In this document: positions 53,939 through 64,000 of the stretch, piece by piece
Layout: each line of letters starts with the position of its first letter
How positions within the stretch are numbered: the first letter of the stretch is position 1
Position numbers and translations under genes: made by a program
DNA from: Paramyrothecium sp. XJ0827
Taxonomy: Eukaryota > Ascomycota > Sordariomycetes > Hypocreales > Stachybotryaceae
Length of the DNA: 64,000 nt
Direction of reading: 5' to 3'
NCBI GenBank assembly: GCA_020881915.1
Contig: JAJFPB010000009.1
Location: 372,001-436,000, forward strand
The notes under the pieces: generated by a model
Told to the model about the DNA's origin: nothing
The model's database searches: none
The model's input: only the letters and a program-made list of their open reading frames with translations

Positions 53939-55610
53939 CTTGAAATGCAGAATTGGAGAACACGTATTCTCTGTCTAGGTACTAAGACTGCACAACGAAG
54001 AACAAGAGGAAGGAAACCACCACAGTTCCAGGCCAATCTTTAAAGCATTCCCCGGACGTTTGGATCTACCCTCTTCCCCGCGTGTCAGGCGACCTTCTCC
54101 GTCCCCACAGCCATAGTACAAAGTCCGTGTTTCTGTGCCACCGTGTTTCTGTGCCACCCGCCGTGGCCAATTACTCCTCATAATTCGGGACAGGATCGTC
54201 TAGCCGCCTCCGCGCTTTGCCATTGTCCGGGCTAGCGGTATTCCCCCGCAATCTTGGCTCGGTTTGAGTTAGCGCACAGCTGGAGGAGCACGCATCATCT
54301 AGGTTCAGACCCGGGACACGGGGGGCTGAGTCCACCAGTTTGACTGATTCATAGCCGAATCGAGACCCCTGAAATGCTCAAGCAACGTGCTCAAGTGGAC
54401 AGAAAGCCACGAGTGCGTGTCACTTTAGTCCAGGACGGGTGGTGCTACTGGGTCACACAAACTAGTGGAGAGGCGTACATCGGTCAAAATGACAAATCGC
54501 AGCCGATGACCAATTATTGAATATGAGAAGCAAAGCGCAATTCTTGCAAGATCTCATAGTGATATCGTGCTTCTATAGAACGGAAATATTGAAGACGGTA
54601 GAAGGAATGCCTGATCTACTCATGCCGGGTCTTGTTGAAGCTGCCCCACGGGGAACGGACAACACCCGAGGCTGGGGCGGAACGAGAATGGCCAACGTGG
54701 GGTCAGTACGAGTCGGCATCATTATATAACCGGACACACTACCTCATCTGCGTGATTCAACCCGGGGAATATTGATGGTGGAGTTGACGTTTCAGTGGGC
54801 ATCTGACCACAAGCTTAAGAGGTGCCTACTGCATAGAGTCATCAAAACTGCTGTGGCATCGCTTCAGGATTTGATAGTACAGTGGAAGGGAGACCGGCAT
54901 ACCCCCGGCATTTCGGTGAAAGTCTCGGCATTGACCCAGCTTGTGTTGGATTGGTGGGACTTGACAAGGAATCCTGATTGGTTATGAGTCCACACCTCAC
55001 CCGGAAATAACCATCTCGCAGTGTAACAAACCTCCTCTTGGTTTTAGTACCAAAGCGAGCTCTGGCTACCCTATAGCATAATGTCCTTCACTTGTTTTCG
55101 GTTATCCCAAAACCTTGGTCGCAGTGGACAATTCCATTATCTATGTTCAGTGGTGTGCGGTCTGTTCCTAAGATCTATATCTTTCTAATTATAGATCCTA
55201 AGTCTAACCATTGTTCTTTTTCCGGCTTAAGAGTCTCACGTTAATTTCACACGATCCTGAATGTCAGGCTGTGCCGAAGACGACTTCAGAACTGGAAATA
55301 TCCTGTCCAAAGTCACGAGCAGACGCGGTAAAATTCAAGGATATTTAGATGATAGTATGTGAAATCACGACACTTTACCAGGCATATATACTCTAATAAG
55401 ACCTACCAGTATAGATATTGCTACCTTTGTTTACGTGGCACGCCAGCCAGAAACGCCATGCAGCAGCTCCGCTATTGCGTAGGCGGCTCCACCCAGTGGT
55501 GCTGGGCGGGAGGAGCTATCTTGGCTAAGACTCTGCCGCTAAACGTCCACGAAACTTGCCTGACGTTGAACGACTTCTCCCCATGATCGACACAGGAACT
55601 ACAGACGGAC
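53939..55610. other. Intergenic region of about 1.7 kb
   Basis: Divergent spacer between the alcohol oxidase and the drug transporter. No supported ORF, repeat or RNA gene. Confidence 0.45.
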
Positions 55611-57396
55611 ATGGCAAGCTCCCAGACTGAAGCACAAAGAGGCTCAGCTGGGGAGGGCATTGAAGACCGTTCGGCGCGGCCAAATGCGCCCAGTCGCCAT
55701 GGCCATCGCGAAAATGAACTGGCCAAAAATGACGGTGCAATATCAGCCACACACGTCCGTCTTTCGATCACGGCCCTTGCAATGTGCCATCTAATCTCCT
55801 TTGTCGACCAGCTGGGCGTTTCCACGGCATTACCTGCGCTCGCCTCGGAGCTCAACACGGGCACGTCAACTGCCTGGATCGGCTCGTCGTTCCTTGTCGC
55901 CACGACTGTTCTCCAGCTCCTGCATGGGCAGATTGCGGATGTGACCGGTCGCAAGAATCTGCTAGTTGCTTGTCTTCTCCTCCTCGGTGTCGGGGACCTG
56001 GCTTGCGGGTTTGCGCGAACGCGGCACCAGCTGTTCGCCTTCCGGGGGCTTGCTGGCCTTGGAGCTGGAGGAGTGAGCAGCCTGTCCATGGTGGTTGTCT
56101 TGGATATCACAACCCGGTATCAGTGTAAGCCACATTCCCATTCCGCTTCATTCCTGGTACTCGCTTCGGCTAATGCATGTTGTAGCGTTGATTGGACTGG
56201 TTGTTACTCTGGCAAATGGCATCGGGCCAGTTGTGGGTGGCGCATTAGTACAGTCGGCGTCTTGGCGTTGGGTATTTTGGCTGGTGTCTATCATGACCAT
56301 TCCCACCGCCGGAGTCGTTCATGTTCTCCTCCCATTGAAAAGAAACAAGGCCGATGTCTCCAAAAATGCCAAAAAGCCTGACTATGTAGGTATGCTACTG
56401 AACCTTGGGGCAACCCTTCTACTCTTGGCCCCCTTTTCGGGCGCTGGTGTGGATTATTCTTGGGCATCCCCGATTTTTACCGCCCCAGTTCCTCTCGGTG
56501 TTCTGGCTTTTATCATTTTTGTGTTCTATGAGTGGAAATTTGCTCGGAAGCCCATTATACAGTTGGGTTTATTCCGCGCACCGCATTGCTGGGCTCTCTA
56601 CCTCCAGGCATTTCTTACCGGCTCGTCGTATTTTGGCAACTTTTCATACCTACCACTATACTTCCAATCCATTTTGAGATATCCACCCTTGGCCGCGGGC
56701 ACAATCATCCTTGCCGTCGTTGTTCCAACGTCTGTTGCATCTCTATTGTCTGGGCAGTACATTGGCCGCACTGGCAATTACATGCACTGCATCCTTTTGG
56801 GCTTTATCCTAAGAGCGACCGGCAATGGCCTAACCTTGCTTTTCGACCGCAATACGTCGTTGGGATTGTTAGTTGCGGTCCTAGTCATTGAAGGCTTGGG
56901 CATCGGGTTCTCCCTCCAACCCATCCTAATGGGTATCTACGCTAACAACCGAAGCGGAAGTCGTGGTGCCTGCACAAGCCTGAGAAACTACATCAGAACT
57001 ATTGGCGGCGCCTCGGGGCTGATCGTTTCGGGCGTAATCCTGTCCAATACCTTAAATGCAGACCTATACAATACTGGACTGATCACGAGAGACATGATCA
57101 GCTCCCTCTCATCTTCCACCTACCGTCTCGATGAGATCGACCTACCTGAATTCGACAAAGAACTCATTCTTGATGTTTACATGAAGGGTCTGCATTATAT
57201 CTTTATCTATCACGCCGTAAGCTCAGGGCTATGTATGATCCTGACCTTGTGGGTGGGGAATACCAGCATGAAACCAGGGAAAGATGTTGCAAATGACGGC
57301 TCCGAGGAAGCGATTTACGAGGGATCGACAATGAGAGAAAAGGATACGGATATGGAGAAGCTGTTGCGACAACTCAAACATGGTCGCGTTACATAG
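55611..57396 (+). CDS. MFS multidrug transporter, 14-span DHA2 family
   Basis: A proton-coupled exporter of toxic or secondary compounds. Exons 55611-56124 and 56186-57396 give 574 aa. A hydrophilic, charged N-terminus precedes helix 1 (LAMCHLISFVDQLGVSTALPALASEL). The loop GQIADVTGRKNLLV is the MFS motif A variant. The antiporter motif C of DHA transporters (LANGIGPVVGGALVQ) is clear, then SWRWVFWLVSIMTIP. There are two extra central helices (MLLNLGATLLLLAPFSGAG and onward), and the late motif IRTIGGASGLIVSGVIL. The acidic C-terminal tail is cytosolic. There are no biosynthetic cluster genes beside it, so it may serve general resistance. Confidence 0.9.
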
Positions 57397-59105
57397 AAGA
57401 GTCAGAACCTAAGATTTACCACAGACTCATTGCCAAGTGCAGTTGTAACTCACGGGACTTAGCTGAGGGGAGCGAAAAGGGAAAGTCCTCATGTTATTGT
57501 CCATGTGAGCTCCACCCAGGTTGATCCTAATAATAACTGTAGGCACAGCCATCCACTTGATTGCCCTGGGACAGCAGGCTTAGCGAAGATCTTAAAATCA
57601 TACCAATGGAGATAGGTGAAAGAACGGACTCAGTACTGACACGAGTCGTCAGAAGTATAGTTCTCCCCGCTTTTCTGCAGCTCATAACTAGTGGAAATAA
57701 CACAGTTCGACTCTAGAATCTTCAAGCATTGAGAGATTTAGAGCCCACACGGCCAGGCTACTTGGATATCGATTTCCGTATGAACAAATTCTCATAGATT
57801 TTGTATGCTGCTTGGCATTGGCTACAGTCTCGTGATTTTAGGCCGCTCTTACTCGGGTGGTCAAAGGAAACTTGATGTAAATGGAGGCTTTCGCATTGAA
57901 AAGTATTGGGATCGCTTGAAGTGAAAGGCCCGTTTCGTTTGGGCATCAATTGTCATTGCTAACAATTCAGCATTCATAATAATCATGCCTTCGAGATGCT
58001 CCTCCTATCAGTATCTCGGCAAAGCGATTTGGAAACGCCAGTCTTCTAAAATTCGCGCAAAGCGGTTCTGAGGCGCACTATTATGCGCAAATTTGCGCGG
58101 ATTGTCGTCGGCCTACTTGGGAATCTGCGAAATATGGAGTTTCCTGTTCAGTGATGCGTAATGATGAGTTTTTCGACCTGACCACGGAAGATGGCCTAAG
58201 CTTAGATAGGGAGGATACTTGGATCGAGTCTAGGCTGGAACAGGGAGCTGGATTTCCAGTGGCTCTAGCGAAAGAAAGCTCCGGCAACTTGCATTACTGC
58301 CCGAGCCGAGGCAGGTCTTTGACTTAAGCATATTCCTTCCTGGTACCTAAAGGTATATGCTTAACAGCATAATACGACGCACATGACTCTCACCTCGCCT
58401 GGACTCGGAGGACAGGCTTGAAGGCCTAGAATCCCACCTGCCATTTCAACATTCTCCCGGTGGGGAGTCTCGCAACACCACGAAAGATAATCTCACTCAT
58501 GTGCATGTCTAGGTAGCTTCCACCGGCTCAGCCGCTTCTGCAATGGTGTGGACTACGATCTGGCCGAGCCTGTGCCCTATGAAAACTCGGGGAAGTGGGG
58601 ATCGCTTATCTGACGTCAACAGAACTGGCCAAGTCGCCATGGCAGCTTCAGTCTCCTGTTCCAGTAACTCAGCCGGGGCCGATTACCTGGCAGTTGTGCT
58701 CGCAGCCATGTTGCCGTCCAACCTTCCGGTTGTAGAAGCAGCGTACCGTGCTCCATGAGGACGGTGCTAGTTGTCCCGTCCGAGGTCGCAATCGACTCGA
58801 CCCCCGCCAAGGAGACGATTCCCCGAACAGGCAAGTGTTTTGCTAGGCGACGATTTCCAGCCACGGACAAGTCTTGGCTCTTGCCTTTTTCCGCTAGGCC
58901 GCCGGCAGACGATTATGCTGAAACGAAGCGTGATATTGCAGTCGGCATTGCACTTGACTATTTGGTCCTGGCGATGCGTGCTGATCAGTAGGGCAGATCT
59001 CGAGATTGATGTTCAGGGTTCCACCAATCCATAAAAAGAGCCGATCATCCCCGTCTCTGATCGTGAGAGAAGGCTCACCGTCAATCTCATCCTCACCCAG
59101 CCAGA
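57397..59105. other. Intergenic region of about 1.7 kb
   Basis: No supported gene. The right end carries an A-rich TATA-like stretch (CATAAAAAG near 59027) some 80 bp upstream of the aminopeptidase ATG. Confidence 0.45.
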
Positions 59106-60324
59106 ATGCGTGCTTCTGCCTTCCTCCTCACCGCATTGGCGGCTACAGGCCTCGCCTGCAACCTCGAGAACAGCCCCAAGGGCAAGGACCACTTCATCCG
59201 CTACCGTTCGACCAGCCCCAAGGACTCGGAGCCTCTCTACACTCTCGAGTTCGCTGATGGCAGCACGCGCCAGGTGACAGATGATGAGAGATGGGCATTG
59301 AAGCGGGCAAGTATTGTCCTTTGTCGGGATGTGTTTCCACAGCTAACTGTTCTAGGCGCACATCCGTTTCTTCGACATTACGGACCAGCTGGAAAGCGTC
59401 TCGTTCTCGCGCTTGGCTGTCGAGGACGACGAACCCATCACGATCCAGGCGTTCCCCACCGCCTTGACCCAGGTCTCCGCCGTCAACACGTTGATTAGCC
59501 GTTACAACATCGCCACTGTCCGGACGAACCTGCAGACGTTCTCCGGTTTCTACAACCGATACTACCGCGCCACTACCGGCGTGCAGTCGGCGCAGTGGCT
59601 CTTTGACCGGGTCTCGGCCATCATCACGGCCTCCGGCTCAACCAGGGCTTCCGTCCGCAAGGTCACTCACTCTTTCTCCCAGTTCTCCGTCGTCGCGACG
59701 ATCCAGGGAGTCTCCGCCAAGACAGTCGTTGTCGGTGCTCACCAGGACTCCATCAACGGCCGCAACCCTACGGGCCAGGCCGCCGGTGCCGACGATGATG
59801 GCTCTGGCAGCATGGCCATTCTGGAGGCTTTCCGAACCATCCTCACGGACACGCGCATCAGGGCCGGCCAGGCACCTAACACGCTCGAGTTCCACTGGTA
59901 CGCCGGTGAGGAGGCTGGTCTCCTTGGTAGCCAGGCCATCTTCCAGCAATACGCTCGCGAGGGCAAGAACGTCGCCGCCATGCTGAACCAGGACATGGTT
60001 GGCTACAGCCCTCGCAACCAGTTCGGCCTTATCACCGACAACACCAACGCCCAGCTCAACGCCTTCTCCAAGATCTTGATCCGGCAGTACGCCAGCATCG
60101 GCTTTGTCGAGACAACCTGCGGTTACGCGTGCAGCGACCACGCCAGCGCCACTCGCTCTGGTTACCCTTCCACCTTCATCTTCGAGGGCACCTTCGCCAA
60201 CAGCAACCCGAACATTCACACCACGACCGACACCATTGACAAGATCAACTTCAACCACGTCTTCGAGCACGCCAAGGTCATTCTTGGTTTCTTGACGGAG
60301 CTGGCATTTGCCGCGAGCATTTAA
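59106..60324 (+). CDS. Secreted leucine aminopeptidase, peptidase family M28
   Basis: An extracellular zinc exopeptidase that removes N-terminal residues, preferably leucine. Exons 59106-59306 and 59356-60324 give 389 aa. The signal peptide is MRASAFLLTALAATGLA, followed by a propeptide. Zinc ligands and catalytic acids of M28 are all visible: VVVGAHQDSI, AAGADDDGSGS, WYAGEEAGLLGSQ (catalytic Glu plus ligand Glu), MLNQDMVGY and CSDHASATRSGYP, with a last His in IHTTTDT. A disulfide is likely between the Cys of TTCGYACSDH. The intron at 59307-59355 uses a GC donor (CGG then GCAAGT). Codon bias is strongly GC-ending, suggesting high expression. Confidence 0.93.
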
Positions 60325-60676
60325 GGGCGAGGATATGGAAAGGACAAATTTTGTTGCTAGTACCCCAGACTGCGAGCCTCTATTAAATGAATAATAAAAG
60401 GAGAAGCTGAAAAGCACAACAGGGGTGGCCGGTAAGCCGCACACTTCATTTGGTCGTGGATACATTAGCGCTCAGTGACCCGAGTAATACGACCGCCTTC
60501 AGGCGCAACGTTCGTCCGAGATGTGGAAACGAAAATTTTCTGCGCAGATGATGCGTCTCTGCAACCGTAGAAAGGGGTCAAAACTGTCCGAAACTGATCA
60601 CCTCAAATCGTGGAACTCTCTCTGGTTCTCCAATAGTCTCGTTCAGTAGATTGACACTACAGGAAAGCGAGTAACG
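60325..60676. other. Spacer before the CFEM gene
   Basis: About 350 bp without a supported ORF. A signal-peptide exon of the following gene might lie here, but I could not identify it. Confidence 0.4.
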
Positions 60677-61576
60677 ATGGAGTATAGCTGGATCCCTGAC
60701 TGCCAGGTATGGAGGTGTTCCTCTCTTTACGAACGACCTGATCGGACTTGACCTGACACGCTACAGAACAACTGCGATAAGGCGGGAGAGACCAATTGCC
60801 CTGATCTCAAATTTGACTGCATGTGCAAGGATGAACAATATGTCTTGGCTGGGTTGTGCTGCGTACAGCAAACGTGTGGTGCATACGGACTTCTGCTGGG
60901 GAAACAATACGTCGAGAGATACTGTGAGGAATTCCGAGTGAAGCCTCCTTCCATGGACAACCTGCGATGCGCCACATTCAGTCAAACGAGGGAGGCTGCT
61001 CCATCCACTTCAATGGCAGAGGACGCAACTACCTCAGTGGGGCTTCCAGTCCCAACCTCGAGTGACGGCACATCGAACGATAACGACCACGCAGGAAGCC
61101 CTAATGCCGCCACCATAGCAGGCATAGTTGTTGGGATAGTGGCGCTTGTGTTGATTCTTGCTGCTGTGTACTTTGTGGGCTGGCGCAAGCGAAAGGTCTC
61201 AAAAGCATCGCCGGGCTCTGCCTCACCACCTGCAAAAGCATCTACATTGGAGGCTGTGAAGATGTCTGAGTTATCTCCAAATAGCTCATCAACACTGCCG
61301 GCGAATACATATCATGACTATACCGCTCACCCAGGAGCTGATTGGACCTCTCCACACACTCAGGTCGGAACTGGATACTCACCTCTGGGCAATAACTATT
61401 CCGCGGAACTCGGGGTCCAGGGCGCCCGGCCACACGGTTCTGAACTATCTGGGCATCCTCAATTACCGCCACGACCGGAATTGCAAGGCACGTCCTTCGC
61501 AGCCAGGACGCAGGGACCGCTTGAGCTTTATGCTAACGAGAGCCAACATCGTTCACCCCTTCAACGTGGAACGTGA
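60677..61576 (+). CDS. CFEM-domain single-span membrane protein
   Basis: Exons 60677-60706 and 60767-61576. The first part reads IPDCQNNCDKAGETNCPDL, then FDCMCKDEQYVLAGLCCVQQTCG and YVERYCEEF. This gives the eight-Cys CFEM spacing (C-x3-C, x7, C, x6, C-x-C, x9, C, then C and C). A Ser/Thr-rich linker follows, then one membrane helix (TIAGIVVGIVALVLILAAVYFVGW), a stop-transfer RKRK and a cytosolic tail rich in Pro, Ser and Gly. CFEM proteins take part in heme/iron handling, adhesion or signalling at the fungal surface. The start ATG 60677 gives no signal peptide, so an upstream exon is probably missing from this model. Confidence 0.75.
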
Positions 61577-61701
61577 AACTCAATACAACTCCACAATAGG
61601 CTAGATACTTTTGAACGGCTAGATGATAGATTAGTTTCAAAAAATGCTGTTAAGAGTACAGACGAATCGTAGCGTCAGCCCAAAAGGGCAGTTCTTCGCG
61701 T

Positions 61702-62840
<1,139 letters not shown>

Positions 62841-63797
62841 TGCGTTTTATTGGTCGAGTGCTAACTTGAGCGGACTCAGCTGACTGGATGGTTTTCACGT
62901 TGGTTATGCGGCACAAAGCAGAGGACAACGTCCGCCAAGACGTGATGTGGGAGCCGTAATATTTAAATTGCTTCAGCCGTATCTCTTGACTGTTGGTTGG
63001 TACGTCGTTACAAGGACACAAATGGATTTGGGGCCCACTCTCATTTAACAAGCATCATTCGGCAGGTAGTTAGAAGTGTTCGATGGCTCAGGCCAACCAC
63101 TAGAACAATGTGTGGCGCAAGGTTGCATGCTTCTTATTGTAACCCTGCCTGTAGCGGCGGAAGAACAACCCGCTTCTTGCAGCGGACATTGACCGTTTGA
63201 GCTGCAATATTGCAACACACCAACTGCAGTGCTCATACCCTAAACAGCTAACATCATGCCACCCTTGAGTCTGGACCACCTTTCGAGTGGACGGGCCATT
63301 TCCAGCCGCACGCACGTCGGTGGCATATTACGTTCAAGCAGAAAGTCGATGCGATAAGCTTCCTCGCTTTCTTATTAATTGCCGACTAAACAAAAGTCGT
63401 TATCCTCATGCTCCCACATGCATGCTTCCGCAAGTCCTGCCACCTCCGGCCAGAAATGTAGCGGATGCCGCCCAACGGGAGACATGGTTGCCCAATCGGT
63501 CCGCTGCAATTTCTCGTATCAAATGCCCTCCGTAAAGTAACGGATTGCTTGGATAAACAGTGCTCGTCCGCTTTCGGCGTTTCTTGGTAGGTGCGGACCG
63601 GTGCCACTGACCCTCTGCATGCGATGTGGTTACAGTAGCATGTTGCAGAATGTGGTGAGGGCTGCATGAATATCGTTCTGCAGCATGGCCTGCGCTCTTG
63701 GCTTTCCTGGCTGAAATTTGGAGTCAAAAGGTCCAAGGCCCTCCATGAGCAACCGCAGTCGCTGTGCAAGGTCTCTGGGAGAGATGTGCGCCTCGAG
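62841..63797. other. Intergenic region between divergent genes
   Basis: No supported ORF. It holds the promoters of the sphingolipid reductase (minus) and of the gene starting at 63798 (plus). Confidence 0.45.
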
Positions 63798-64000
63798 ATG
63801 GATCACGACAATGTTCTTACGACTGTTGGAGCCATAGGCGCTGTCCTGGCTTTGATATCTGTTGGCATACGGTTTTATGCGCGTCGCATGAAGAAAGCAA
63901 GCTTGCAACTGGATGACTGGCTCATTCTTCTGGCCATGTTATCGCTTGCTGCAACTGATGCACTGATAGTGTACGGTAAGCTTGCCCACCGACTCGACTA
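63798..64000 (+). CDS. PTH11/rhodopsin-type integral membrane protein, 3'-truncated by the window
   Basis: ATG 63798 opens MDHDNVLTTVGAIGAVL, followed by ALISVGIRFYARRMKKASL and LDDWLILLAMLSLAATDALIVY. This start (helix 1, then RFYAR, then a basic loop, then LDDWLIL in helix 2) is the signature of the large fungal seven-span rhodopsin-like family that includes PTH11-type receptors. The first exon ends at 63975 with a GTAAGC donor, and the rest lies beyond the window. A CFEM domain, seen in some members, is absent from this N-terminus. Role and ligand are unknown. Confidence 0.8.
   Translation, partial: MDHDNVLTTVGAIGAVLALISVGIRFYARRMKKASLQLDDWLILLAMLSLAATDALIVYGKLAHRLD

Noticed and set aside
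59638..60465. Long minus-strand ORF (275 codons)
   Set aside because: It is antisense to the aminopeptidase exon, whose zinc motifs prove the plus-strand reading. GC-ending codons on the plus strand suppress stops on the other.

Overview
The window is nuclear DNA of a filamentous ascomycete, most likely a Sordariomycete. The basis is many short spliceosomal introns (about 43-65 nt, GTAAGT-like donors, CTAAC/CTGAC branch sites), an intron-bearing tRNA-Ser, a fungal Zn2Cys6 regulator, CFEM, cyanovirin-N-like and DUF3433-like proteins, and a large share of MFS transporters and secreted enzymes. There is no operon structure. Genes lie on both strands with long gene-poor spacers, which suits an accessory or environment-facing chromosome region. 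Genus and species cannot be fixed from sequence alone.

Layout, left part (1-24 kb): a 5'-truncated, frameshifted multi-span membrane gene (1-3077); tRNA-Ser(GCU) with an intron; an anion:cation-symporter-type MFS transporter (minus); a decayed membrane-protein fragment; a hemerythrin-like protein (minus) divergent from a seven-exon Zn2Cys6 transcription factor (plus); a nine-exon mitochondrial dicarboxylate carrier (minus) divergent from an AhpD-like protein (plus); a secreted cyanovirin-N-like protein (minus); an F-box-type leucine-rich protein without a visible F-box (plus); a thioredoxin-reductase/GliT-like flavoprotein that has lost its CxxC (plus); a secreted heme-thiolate peroxidase (minus); and a 259-bp MITE with near-perfect inverted repeats.

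Middle (24-46 kb): mitochondrial succinyl-CoA:3-ketoacid CoA-transferase (minus), a lactose-permease-like sugar transporter (minus), a 4-kb gene-poor stretch, a cyclase-family hydrolase (plus), a GPI-anchored Ser/Thr-rich surface protein (plus), a four-span DUF7704-like membrane protein (minus), and an unusual locus where a GC-rich, intronless protein of eight cysteine-rich repeats (minus) abuts a frameshifted subtilase remnant (plus).

Right part (46-64 kb): hexose transporter (plus), two tandem GMC oxidoreductases (aryl-alcohol/glucose-oxidase-like and methanol-oxidase-like, both minus), a 14-span DHA-type drug exporter (plus), a secreted M28 leucine aminopeptidase (plus), a CFEM membrane protein (plus), 3-ketodihydrosphingosine reductase (minus), and the start of a PTH11/rhodopsin-type membrane protein cut by the window end.

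The genes do not form one pathway. The shared theme is carbon uptake and extracellular oxidation: two sugar transporters, each with a palindromic CreA-like site upstream; two H2O2-producing GMC oxidases; and an H2O2-using secreted peroxidase. Signs of genome decay and rearrangement are the frameshifted DUF3433-like and subtilase genes, the decayed fragment at 7 kb, the MITE and the gene deserts. Splicing oddities are three GC-AG introns and a carrier gene with 19-, 25- and 32-nt exons.
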